This document shows, piece by piece, positions 31,987 to 39,417 of a stretch of 39,467 nucleotides of DNA (positions within the stretch are counted from its first letter, which is position 1; the number at the start of each line of letters is the position of its first letter). The translations under genes and the position numbers were made by a program. The stretch is from an uncultured Lachnospiraceae bacterium (GTDB lineage Bacteria; Bacillota; Clostridia; Lachnospirales; Lachnospiraceae): NCBI GenBank assembly GCA_948794795.1, contig CAQGLR010000037.1, forward strand, positions 1 to 39,467. Reading direction: 5' to 3'. The notes below the pieces were generated by a model. That model was not told the DNA's origin, ran no database searches, and saw only the letters and a list, made by a program, of their open reading frames with translations.

Positions 31987-33216
31987 ATGTTTAATATTTC
32001 ATCTGATCATGATGTACCAAATTTAGACTATGCAGAGAAAAGAGTAAAAGAAACAATGGCGAAAGGTATATATGTAAGGGATATACAGGATAAGAATATC
32101 AAGTTTACTAAAGAGAGGGAGAGGCTAGAGGGTTTAATGGGGTCTAATTATGGGATAGATAATCCAAGGTCTCATAAGCAGTTAGCACAGTATTTAGAGA
32201 TGCAGGATGACCCTGTAATTAAAGAAGCGTGCTATGATGAAAAAAATAACAAGTGGATTACTAACAAGTCAGCAATGGAGTCTTTAGCCTTAAGCCAGTA
32301 TGAGTTTGCTATAGACTTATTAAGGTTCAGGCAGGCAGCTACTTATGAAAGTGCAGTTAAGCAGATTTTAAACTGGTCAGACAGTAACAGGGTATTACAC
32401 CCAGCAGTAAGCAAAGGGATTACAAACAGGTTTAATTATAGTAATCCAGGGTTAATGAATATACCAAAGAAATTATTATGGGAGATAATATCACCTAGGA
32501 AGGAGGGCAATGTATTATTTTCAGTAGACATTAAGAACCAGGAACCATGGATAATGATAAATATGTTAGGCATAGAGAGTTTAAAGGAAAAATTAAATTC
32601 TGGGAATAAGAACGGCTTATATAATACTGTAGCATTTGATATATTAGGCAGAGAGCCAGATGAAAAGGAGCGTACAGAGATTAAAAGGGCATGGTTAGCC
32701 ATGACATATGGGGCATCTAAAGTAGGTATAGTGGGTATGTGTAAACATACAGATGGTGAGGTAATCTATAAATATTTTAATTCATTTAAAGAGTTTAAGG
32801 CTTACAAATCAGATTGTATAAAATCAGCGAAGATGCACTTACAGACTGTAGAAACATACTTTAATACTGAAGTAACTACAGATGAAGCAGGACGTGGTTT
32901 ATGGAGGGTGTTGATGGATTTACCGGTACAGGGTACAGGGGCAGACATACTAGCACTACTGATAAAACATTTTGATGATGAAACAAAAAGCAGGGGTTTA
33001 TCAAGTATAATGGAATTTTATTTCAGCAGGCATGATGAGGTAATAATAGAGGTAGACAGGGGGTTTTATGAAACAGAGGGCTTAGATAAAGTTACAAGCA
33101 TCTTAAGGGATATCTTTGAACATTCAATAGATGACTGGGAGCCGTTTACAGTAGAGATAAAAGTTTTAAATGGATTTGAGTTAGATGGGAATGTGACAGA
33201 AGATGATGAGGATTAA
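31987..33216 (+). CDS. Minimal family A DNA polymerase
   Basis: A 409-residue protein made almost only of the polymerase domain of family A (Pol I-like) enzymes. Landmarks in order: NPRSHKQLAQYL (thumb-side motif), FNYSNPGLMNIPK (equivalent of DPNLQNIP), motif A FSVDIKNQEPW with catalytic D181, motif B R229...K233...Y241-G242 (TEIKRAWLAMTYGAS), and motif C SRHDEVIIEV with D350. All catalytic residues are present, so activity is expected. There is no 5' nuclease and no 3'-5' exonuclease domain. It is not the chromosomal polA. GGGAGG precedes ATG 31987. Codons are richer in TTA/ATA than in the rest of the element, suggesting a separate origin, probably phage. Confidence 0.88.
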   Translation: MFNISSDHDVPNLDYAEKRVKETMAKGIYVRDIQDKNIKFTKERERLEGLMGSNYGIDNPRSHKQLAQYLEMQDDPVIKEACYDEKNNKWITNKSAMESLALSQYEFAIDLLRFRQAATYESAVKQILNWSDSNRVLHPAVSKGITNRFNYSNPGLMNIPKKLLWEIISPRKEGNVLFSVDIKNQEPWIMINMLGIESLKEKLNSGNKNGLYNTVAFDILGREPDEKERTEIKRAWLAMTYGASKVGIVGMCKHTDGEVIYKYFNSFKEFKAYKSDCIKSAKMHLQTVETYFNTEVTTDEAGRGLWRVLMDLPVQGTGADILALLIKHFDDETKSRGLSSIMEFYFSRHDEVIIEVDRGFYETEGLDKVTSILRDIFEHSIDDWEPFTVEIKVLNGFELDGNVTEDDED

Positions 33217-33280
33217 TAACAAAAGTTTCCTTGTACAGTCCAGTCCTGGATGGTATACCTGTTAATACAGCATTACTAAA

Positions 33281-33321
33281 TAAAAGGTATCTGTTACATA
33301 ATGGCAGATGCCTTTTATTTA
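33281..33321 (+). terminator. Terminator overlapping the start of the next gene
   Basis: TAAAAGGTATCTG (33281-33293) pairs over 13 positions (one G-U) with CAGATGCCTTTTA (33305-33317), followed by TTTAA. It is well placed to end the polymerase transcript, yet it covers the only ATG available for the 211-residue frame that follows. Confidence 0.6.
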
Positions 33322-33936
33322 ACACCAGTCCATATATCCCAGTACAGCTTACTAAATAATGGCATACAGAAGCAGCATGGTACAGGCAGGGAGGGTTTAA
33401 AGGCATTAAGTAATAATAAAGACAAAGCAGCCAGTTACAGTTTATGTAGTCATGTGGAAACAATAGCAGAAATGTTACATGATGTAATAAACAATGGTAC
33501 ATCAGGGATAAGTGAGATAGCATATAAGGCTATGAGAGGTTTAGAAGTAATAGATAAAATAAACATAGGGGTTAATGGAGGTTATGTAAATTTTGGGAAA
33601 GAAAAGTTAGAGATGTACATTGGGTTTGTAATGAGGGATTATAGATTTTTATCAGGTAGCAACAATAAAATATATATTGAGAATTTAGAGAATGTATTAG
33701 CACAGTATAAAATAGTCAATGGGCAAGTTATATCAGAGATATGCAATGTATATACTATTACAGATAAATCAAAGGATTGTATAGAAATAAACATTAAGGA
33801 TAATGAAGTATACATACAGGATAGTAATAGTAACATATTATTAATAAATATAGATAACAGAAATAACATGGTAGATACTATAATAGACAAGGAATATTAT
33901 AAAGGCAGGTATGAAATAGTTACGAATGGTATATAG
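33301..33936 (+). CDS. Hypothetical protein downstream of the polymerase
   Basis: A 211-residue frame I do not recognise. It shares the TTA/ATA-rich codon use of the polymerase gene, which argues that it is real and part of the same module. The second half (about 115-205) is beta-strand-like with many Asn/Ile (KIYIENLENVLAQYKIVNGQ, then IDNRNNMVDTI). The ATG at 33301 lies in a terminator hairpin and has only a weak ribosome site (AAAGGT, 11 bases away), so the real start may be a downstream GTG or the gene may be poorly expressed. No catalytic motif is visible. Confidence 0.45.
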   Translation: MADAFYLTPVHISQYSLLNNGIQKQHGTGREGLKALSNNKDKAASYSLCSHVETIAEMLHDVINNGTSGISEIAYKAMRGLEVIDKINIGVNGGYVNFGKEKLEMYIGFVMRDYRFLSGSNNKIYIENLENVLAQYKIVNGQVISEICNVYTITDKSKDCIEINIKDNEVYIQDSNSNILLINIDNRNNMVDTIIDKEYYKGRYEIVTNGI

Positions 33937-34282
33937 AAGCATAAGATAAGAGAAGTGTAAGCACAGGAATTGTTTATTGGTAGATTTTGTTATGAGCAGT
34001 AGGGTAAAAATAGTAAGCAAGAAGGGCGTTTTATACTTTGGTTAAAATTAGGAATTGTTTGAGATTAAATTATCATTAAGAAAAATTGGGTTTCAACATT
34101 TAAAAATTTAATATATACATTATTAAAAATTTTGGTATACATTACAGAACATTTGTTTGATTTTTCAAATGTTTAAAAAATATGTAAAAAAGAGGGATAG
34201 TAACAAAGACAATGTAGATTTAAAGTGTAATATATATTTTATTTTACGATAGTAACAAAAAAGAAAAGGTGGTTACAGAGGC

Positions 34283-34399
34283 ATGGGAGAAATGGATAAG
34301 GTTATAAGCAAGTTACATATTATAGGCAGGCATAGAGATGCAATGTTATTAGAGAAAGCAGGATTTGAAATAATGCTGCCGCAATCCCACTGGCTTTAG
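34283..34399 (+). CDS. Possible small protein or gene remnant
   Basis: ATG 34283, with AAAGGTGG 10-17 bases upstream, opens a 38-residue frame beginning MGEMDKVISKLHIIGRHRDA and ending MLPQSHWL. Its stop lies inside the loop of the CCCAC/GTGGG hairpin. It may be the decayed end of a longer gene. No family recognised. Confidence 0.3.
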   Translation: MGEMDKVISKLHIIGRHRDAMLLEKAGFEIMLPQSHWL

Positions 34400-34416
34400 A
34401 CGGTGGGTTAAGGCAG
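34384..34416. repeat. IS200/IS605-like end hairpin (tentative)
   Basis: AATCCCACTGGCTTTAGACG followed by GTGGGTT forms a stem of CCCAC/GTGGG. The wording (CCCAC, GGCTTTAG, GTGGG) resembles the subterminal hairpins of IS200/IS605 elements. No tnpA or tnpB is present, so at most this is a relic end. Confidence 0.3.
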
Positions 34417-34936
34417 CCAGAAGTGATAGTGGTAATAAAAAATAAGTCAAGATATCATCCAGACACGATATAATACATCTGGTAATTTTAAGGTAAGCAG
34501 TCTGGAATAAGGATATATGTTAAAAGTATAAGCATATATAATTATGTTTAATAAATATATATGGCTTTAGTATATAGGCATATAAGTTACATAACTAATG
34601 GTAGTAAAAATGACAGTTTTATATACTGGCACTGCCAGACCAGTCCAGCATTATATAATATTATAAGTTTACACCAGTTAAAATAAATAAAACATAAGTT
34701 TACAGGGGTTTAAATTAAAATTAATTTGTACTTCCAGACAGGCATAATAAAGGACTTAAGCAGGGACAGGCTGGAAGTGTTTACCAGGATACAGGGCATT
34801 GTGGCAGGATGGCACTGCCAGGCTGGTTATACATGCAGACAAAGCATGTTCCAAAGCATTACTATGTTTATAATATATAAAAATTTATTATAATAGTGGC
34901 TGGGGGTATAAAAATTTATAAAAGGAGGCAGCAAAA

Positions 34937-35140
34937 ATGGAAAAAGGGTTTTGCAAGACAGAAGAAACAGGGGACAGGCATAATTTTTATGACGGTGTTA
35001 ATGGAAGCATGGCAGCATGGATTAAAAAGACTGGCGGTAAATACAATACTGCTGGTGATGAGGCTAAAATGGTACAGAAGATAAAAAGGGCGTATTCAGA
35101 TTATATAGGTGAGCTGGGCAGAAGAAAAACAAACCGTTAA
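34937..35140 (+). CDS. Small hypothetical protein
   Basis: A 67-residue charged protein (MEKGFCKTEETGDRHNFYDG...IGELGRRKTNR). AAAGGAGG lies 9-16 bases upstream of ATG 34937, a strong site. It is the first of three closely spaced small genes leading to the SprT-like gene. No family recognised. Confidence 0.55.
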   Translation: MEKGFCKTEETGDRHNFYDGVNGSMAAWIKKTGGKYNTAGDEAKMVQKIKRAYSDYIGELGRRKTNR

Positions 35141-35199
35141 AGGAAGGATGTGGACATGCCATGTTAATAAAGACAAATCCAGGTGGCGGAGGGATGGCA

Positions 35200-35388
35200 A
35201 TGTCAATAAAGACGAAGCCAGAGGAATGTACATGTATCCTGGATATTAATCCAGATGGTGTACATATAGGTTTAAATTATTATAAACACTATAAGAACAA
35301 GGCTGGCATAAAGAAAAAACAGGCAGATGGTTTAAGCCAGGCAGATGAAGATACCCTTAAACCAGGCAGTACAGAAAAGGAGGCATGA
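35200..35388 (+). CDS. Small hypothetical protein
   Basis: A 62-residue protein (MSIKTKPEECTCILDINPDG...). ATG 35200 is favoured because GGAGGG lies 6-11 bases upstream. An in-frame ATG at 35161 begins a short imperfect duplicate of the same start (ATGTTAATAAAGACAAATCC against ATGTCAATAAAGACGAAGCC), so the start region was duplicated. Its end overlaps the ribosome-binding site of the next gene. Function unknown. Confidence 0.5.
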   Translation: MSIKTKPEECTCILDINPDGVHIGLNYYKHYKNKAGIKKKQADGLSQADEDTLKPGSTEKEA

Positions 35389-35390
35389 AA

Positions 35391-35597
35391 ATGGCAAAAG
35401 TAAGGTGCATAATAAAAAAAGCAGGCAAGGACAACTCATACAATATAATTACACCAGGGGGCATGGTACTGGGGCAGTTTAAGACTGATAACACACCAGC
35501 AACGGATACAGGGCTTGATGGTGAACTTATAGGCAGTATATACAAGGCATGTAACGCTTATATTGAAACATTGTACATGAAAGGTATAAGGATTTAA
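35391..35597 (+). CDS. Small hypothetical protein
   Basis: A 68-residue protein (MAKVRCIIKKAGKDNSYNII...). ATG 35391 has AAAGGAGG ending 7 bases upstream; ATG 35385 is too close to the site. It probably folds as a small beta-rich domain with a C-terminal helix. It is coupled to the previous gene and followed by a strong terminator. No family recognised. Confidence 0.55.
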   Translation: MAKVRCIIKKAGKDNSYNIITPGGMVLGQFKTDNTPATDTGLDGELIGSIYKACNAYIETLYMKGIRI

Positions 35598-35626
35598 AAG
35601 CATAAAGGCTTAAAAGGAAATTATGG

Positions 35627-35661
35627 GTACTGCCATTTATATGATGGCAGTACTTTTTTAT
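35627..35661 (+). terminator. Terminator of the small-gene operon
   Basis: GTACTGCCAT (35627-35636) pairs perfectly with ATGGCAGTAC (35644-35653), followed by TTTTTTA. Confidence 0.85.
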
Positions 35662-35719
35662 ATTTTAAATAAGTGTTTTTAAATATACACTTTTAAAAAA
35701 TGGAGGGTGGCGGTGTGTA

Positions 35720-36382
35720 ATGGGAAAAGAAACAAAGTTTATACGTCCAGGGGACATGGCAGAAACATACACAAAAGTAAGCAGCCTGCTTGAAAACCTT
35801 TTTGACGGGCTTAATGGCATGTACTTTAATTCAATGCTTGAAAAACCAGTAATAACAATACAAAGCACCCCTAAAGCATATGGTCATTTTACATTAAATG
35901 ATACATGGCATGTATGGGATGGCAGCAAAGATGAAAAGAAAAAAGAGATAAACATAGGTGCTGGCACAATAGACAGACCAATATATGAAGTAGCTGCCAC
36001 ACTATTACATGAGATGGTGCATTTATATAACTATATACATGGGGTAAAAGATGTAAGCAGCAATGGCATGTACCATAATAAAAAGTTTAAAGAAGAAGCA
36101 GAAAAAAGAGGGTTAGTAATAGAAAAGCATGGTAAATATGGATGGACAGTCACACACCCGTCTGGAAGCCTTTGTATGTGGCTTGATAAAAACGGGTTTA
36201 CAGATATAAGGATGGGGCGTATTGAGAACTGGAAAGAAGATACAGGCAGCAGTGGCGGAAATGTTAAAAAGAAATGTTCCACAAGGAAATACCAGTGCTG
36301 CATTTGTGGGATAAGTGTACGTGCAACAAAGGAAGTGCGCATTAAGTGTATCGACTGTGATATGGAAATGGAAGTACAGTAA
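35720..36382 (+). CDS. SprT-like zinc metallopeptidase
   Basis: The 220-residue product has the metallopeptidase motif LLHEMVHLYN with zinc ligands H97 and H101 and catalytic E98. A third likely ligand is His in the following GMYHNKKFKEEAEKRG, which is typical of SprT/Spartan-like domains. A C-terminal zinc ribbon (CCICG ... CIDCD) follows. Relatives cut DNA-bound or crosslinked proteins; copies with this layout are frequent on Firmicutes mobile elements. ATG 35720 follows GGAGGG by 12 bases. An inverted pair AAGTGT/ACACTT lies just upstream (35671-35691), within a TACACTTTTAAA motif. A strong terminator follows. Confidence 0.85.
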   Translation: MGKETKFIRPGDMAETYTKVSSLLENLFDGLNGMYFNSMLEKPVITIQSTPKAYGHFTLNDTWHVWDGSKDEKKKEINIGAGTIDRPIYEVAATLLHEMVHLYNYIHGVKDVSSNGMYHNKKFKEEAEKRGLVIEKHGKYGWTVTHPSGSLCMWLDKNGFTDIRMGRIENWKEDTGSSGGNVKKKCSTRKYQCCICGISVRATKEVRIKCIDCDMEMEVQ

Positions 36383-36429
36383 GGCAGTTTAATGGAAGCA
36401 TTAAAAAAGAGGGTTATGTATAAGAAGAG

Positions 36430-36458
36430 CCTGTATAAAAAATATACAGGTTTTTTTT
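36430..36458 (+). terminator. Terminator after the SprT-like gene
   Basis: CCTGTATA (36430-36437) pairs with TATACAGG (36443-36450), followed by eight T. The following 190 bp before the integrase are AT-rich and contain only its ribosome site AAAGGAGG. Confidence 0.85.
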
Positions 36459-36649
36459 ATGTATAAAAAACATGAAAGATACTACACTGGCAAAAAAATT
36501 AAAGCTTTAAAACAGGCTTCCTTATATATTGTAGTGTAAATAAATATTTATTAAAATAAGTATTTTTAACAGTAATTAAAAAGTATATTGCAAAAAAGAC
36601 AGGCAGGCGTTACAATACCCTGCAAAACAAAGAAAAGGAGGCTTATATT

Positions 36650-37924
36650 ATGGTAAAAAAGGAAAGAAATGCTAACGGACAGGGTACAGTTTATTACAGT
36701 GAAAAGAAAAAATGTTTTATAGCACAGGTAAGCATACACATGGATGGCAAGTGCAGCAAAAGAATTACTGCTACTTCTAAAAAGTCAAAGAAAGAAGCAC
36801 TTAGAAAAGCAAATGAAAAAGCACAGGGGTATACTGTAAAGAAAAAAGAAACAGGCAGCAAAACAGTGTCAGTACTGGCAAAAGAATTTATAGAATATAA
36901 GGAAATCCAGGGCATAAGACCAAGCACGCATAAAAATTATGATGAATACTACAACGGATATATTAAAGACAGTCCCATTGCAGAAAAAGAAATAACACAG
37001 ATAAGCGAAGAAGAACTGCGTGGTTTTTATGACATGCTTTTTAAAGATGGGAACAAAAGAAAAAAGGAAACAGGGGAAGCATGTAGTTTATCAGTATCCA
37101 CGGTAAACCATGTTTATGTGCTTTTAAATGGAAGTTTTTTATATGCTGTACAAAAAAATTACATACAGGAAAACCCACACAGGGACATAAAAAAATTTAA
37201 GGAGAAGTACCAGCCCTGTGGCAGCTATACAGCAAAGAAGGACAGGGACAAGGCATTTAGCAAAGAAGAAATAGACAAGCTTTTTAATAACAGCGGAAAC
37301 AAAAAAGACATGTTTTATAATATGTTCTGTGTTATCCTGCATACGGGTCTGCGCAGCGGTGAAGCAAGGGCATTGAAGTGGGCTGACATTGATATGGAAA
37401 ATAAAATACTGTATGTAAATAAAACACTTGTGTATACTGAAAAGATGTATTTCCCGGCATTATACGGGGAACAAAAATGCCGGGGCAGGGAAAAGGTATT
37501 TATGGAGCAGCCTCCAAAGTCTGAAGCAAGCTACAGGCAGATACCGCTTAACAAGCCAGCCTTAGAAGCACTGGAACGCCAGAAAAAGTGGCAGGAAAGA
37601 TGGAAAACTACATTAGGGGGTTTTTATAAAGATGAAAGGATTGTGTTTTCTGATGAAAAAGGAGGCTATGTACAAGGGCAGCATGTACTTGCACACCTTA
37701 GGAAGCTCATGGAAAAATCAGGTATAGAAAACAGGCATACAGTACATGATTTAAGACATACTTTCTGTACAATGTTAAGGAATAATAATGTATCTGTAGA
37801 AATTGCAAAAGAACTGATGGGACACTCTGACATTAACATAACATTGTCAGTTTATTCCCATACCTGTGATGAAAATAAAATAAAAGCTGTAGATACTATA
37901 GGGAATACAGCTGCCTGTATGTAA
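36650..37924 (+). CDS. int: Tyrosine site-specific integrase
   Basis: The 424-residue product is a full Tn916/phage-type integrase. It has an N-terminal arm-binding domain (about 1-60, GQGTVYYSEKKKCFIAQVSI), a SAM-like core-binding domain (about 70-185) and a catalytic domain with R235 (HTGLRSGEARAL), H366-x-x-R369 (VHDLRHTFCT), H392 (MGHSDIN) and the nucleophile Y402 (VYSH). It is expected to insert the element into the 3' part of tRNA-Leu and, with a directionality factor, excise it. No clear xis gene is adjacent. It lies about 1.5 kb from the right att copy. Confidence 0.95.
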   Translation: MVKKERNANGQGTVYYSEKKKCFIAQVSIHMDGKCSKRITATSKKSKKEALRKANEKAQGYTVKKKETGSKTVSVLAKEFIEYKEIQGIRPSTHKNYDEYYNGYIKDSPIAEKEITQISEEELRGFYDMLFKDGNKRKKETGEACSLSVSTVNHVYVLLNGSFLYAVQKNYIQENPHRDIKKFKEKYQPCGSYTAKKDRDKAFSKEEIDKLFNNSGNKKDMFYNMFCVILHTGLRSGEARALKWADIDMENKILYVNKTLVYTEKMYFPALYGEQKCRGREKVFMEQPPKSEASYRQIPLNKPALEALERQKKWQERWKTTLGGFYKDERIVFSDEKGGYVQGQHVLAHLRKLMEKSGIENRHTVHDLRHTFCTMLRNNNVSVEIAKELMGHSDINITLSVYSHTCDENKIKAVDTIGNTAACM

Positions 37925-37946
37925 AAAGAATATATTATACAGTTAT

Positions 37947-37993
37947 ATATCCTGCTGTATGTTTTAATAAAAAATATATGGCAGGTATTTTTA
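37947..37993 (+). terminator. Terminator after the integrase
   Basis: ATATCCTGC (37947-37955) pairs with GCAGGTAT (37981-37988), followed by TTTTTA. The loop is 25 nt, so strength is moderate. Confidence 0.5.
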
Positions 37994-38075
37994 TGCCTGT
38001 AATTTATAACCACTGGTATAAGCAGACCATGTACTAACCATAATAAACTATAAAAATAGTTTTAAACATAACTTC

Positions 38076-38104
38076 TTGTAACAGGCTTGTAATAATGGTA
38101 TAAT
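38076..38104 (+). promoter_or_regulatory. Strong promoter of the Rpn-family gene
   Basis: TTGTAA (38076-38081), 17 bp spacer, perfect TATAAT (38099-38104) with an extended -10 TGG. The start codon is about 31 bp after the -10. Confidence 0.75.
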
Positions 38105-38135
38105 AAAAAGAAAATGGAAGGCAGTTATTACAGTT

Positions 38136-39023
38136 ATGGAAAAAGAAAATACAGGCAGTACCATACCAGAGAGTACCAAGCCAAACAGAAAATACAAGGA
38201 CTCTGTATTTACTGCATTGTTTGGCAGCAAGGAAAGCCTTTTAGAATTATATAAGGTCCTCCACCCTGAAGATACAGAAGTAACAGCAGATGACATTGAA
38301 GAAATTGCACTGGAGAATGTACTTTTAATACGCAGGTATAATGATGCTGCAATGGGGGTAAGGGATAAACTTATTATACTTTCAGAACACCAGTCCACAA
38401 TTAACCCTAACATGCCAGTAAGGATTTTGTTATACATAGCAGGGGAATATGAGAAAATAATAAAAAGGAATGGTGATTATAAATCATTGTATTCCAGTAA
38501 GCTTATAACGCTCCCTGCCCCTGAATTTTATGTTGTTTATACAGGCAATAATGAATGTGTGGACTACATGCACTTAACAGATGCTTTTCCAGAGGAGTAC
38601 AGAAACAGTTCATTTTTAAACCTGGATATAAAAGTAATAAAAGATGAAGATAAAAACAATATACTTGGTGGTTACATTGCATTTGTAAAGAAAGCTGAAA
38701 AGTTAAAACGTACACAGGGATATACATTTACAAAGGCACTTAAGGAAGCTGTAGCGTGGTGCAGGGAAGAAAACATACTTGCTGGTTTTATGGAAGAAAG
38801 GAGCGAAGAAATGATGGAGCTTATGTTAGAAGAATGGAATATTGAAGACGCAATAAAATACAACAGGGAAGAAGGCAGGGAAGAAGGTATAGAAGAAGGT
38901 ATGAAAAAAGGCATGGTTTATGCGTATTATGAAATGAATATGAATACCAACGAAATAGCCAAAAAAGTGCAGCTTACAGAAGCAGAGGTGCTTGAGATAA
39001 TAAGAAAGAAAGACCTGCGGTAA
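38136..39023 (+). CDS. Rpn-family (PD-(D/E)XK) nuclease
   Basis: A 295-residue protein of the recombination-promoting nuclease/putative transposase family. The N-terminal nuclease domain (about 15-215) has RKYKDSVFTALFG, then the hallmark DKLIILSEHQS with E84-x-Q86, followed by NPNMPVRILLYIAGEYE. The C-terminal about 45 residues (EEGREEGIEEGMKKGMVYAY to the end) form a separate helical, HTH-like part. Family members cut DNA; in E. coli a short protein from an internal start inhibits the nuclease and the pair acts against phages. It has its own strong promoter and lies between the integrase and the right att site, a usual cargo position. Confidence 0.85.
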   Translation: MEKENTGSTIPESTKPNRKYKDSVFTALFGSKESLLELYKVLHPEDTEVTADDIEEIALENVLLIRRYNDAAMGVRDKLIILSEHQSTINPNMPVRILLYIAGEYEKIIKRNGDYKSLYSSKLITLPAPEFYVVYTGNNECVDYMHLTDAFPEEYRNSSFLNLDIKVIKDEDKNNILGGYIAFVKKAEKLKRTQGYTFTKALKEAVAWCREENILAGFMEERSEEMMELMLEEWNIEDAIKYNREEGREEGIEEGMKKGMVYAYYEMNMNTNEIAKKVQLTEAEVLEIIRKKDLR

Positions 39024-39226
39024 AAAGGCAGTTTACAGCACTGGGGCATAGTTTTATAATGGGTTGTTGCATCAGGAAACATATATAAGGTATAGCAGTT
39101 TAATATTTCCATATATAATATATCTTCTGTTTATTCTGTGTTTATGCAGCAATCCCATTAATTATATAACAGATAAAAGCCATTTCTGGCTGCCAATTAA
39201 AAAACTAGAATATTAGTATATCTGGC

Positions 39227-39245
39227 GGTATGCAATTGGTATGCA
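39227..39245. repeat. GGTATGCA direct repeat near the right end
   Basis: GGTATGCA occurs at 39227 and 39238, 11 bp apart, about 130 bp inside attR. Candidate binding site for integrase or an excision factor. The rest of 39024-39226 is AT-rich with no gene. Confidence 0.4.
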
Positions 39246-39300
39246 GTTTTAATATAAAAAAACATGGATATATTATAAGATACATATGCAAGTATAATAA

Positions 39301-39349
39301 ATGCCTGTTTAAGAAATTCCAATGCCTGTAACTTAAAAATAAATGCCTG
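39301..39349. repeat. Three ATGCCTG repeats at 21-bp spacing
   Basis: ATGCCTG starts at 39301, 39322 and 39343, exactly two helical turns apart, so all three lie on the same face of the DNA, 26 bp inside the att repeat. This is the layout expected of integrase arm-type sites. A weaker fourth (ATGTCTT) is at 39362. Confidence 0.65.
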
Positions 39350-39374
39350 CAACACATCTTAATGTCTTGAAATT

Positions 39375-39417
39375 ACTAAGGATCTAGTGTTGGCAACGAC
39401 GTGAGGGTTCAAGTCCC
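39375..39417 (+). repeat. Right attachment site (attR), partial tRNA-Leu copy
   Basis: Repeats 41 of 43 bases of tRNA-Leu(AAG) 21138-21180. The two differences (39390 and 39399) fall opposite each other in the variable arm stem and keep the pairing (A:T becomes T:A). The match ends after TCAAGTCCC and runs into unrelated ATAAGTGCG. There is no 5' half, so it is not a tRNA gene. The last 50 bp of the window are outside the element, with no feature seen. Confidence 0.8.

Larger units (their letters stand above)
33937..34936. other. 1-kb AT-rich region with repeats and a possible small gene
   Basis: GATAGTAACAAA is repeated at 34196 and 34248. ACATTTG/CAAATGT at 34150-34171 forms a hairpin. A 38-codon frame runs 34283-34399 (see separate entry), and a hairpin CCCAC/GTGGG lies at 34386-34408. 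From 34410 to 34936 there is no coding signal. Confidence 0.45.

Noticed and set aside
31987..33216. Chromosomal DNA polymerase I
   Set aside because: Too short and divergent, lacks both nuclease domains, and lies inside an integrated element.
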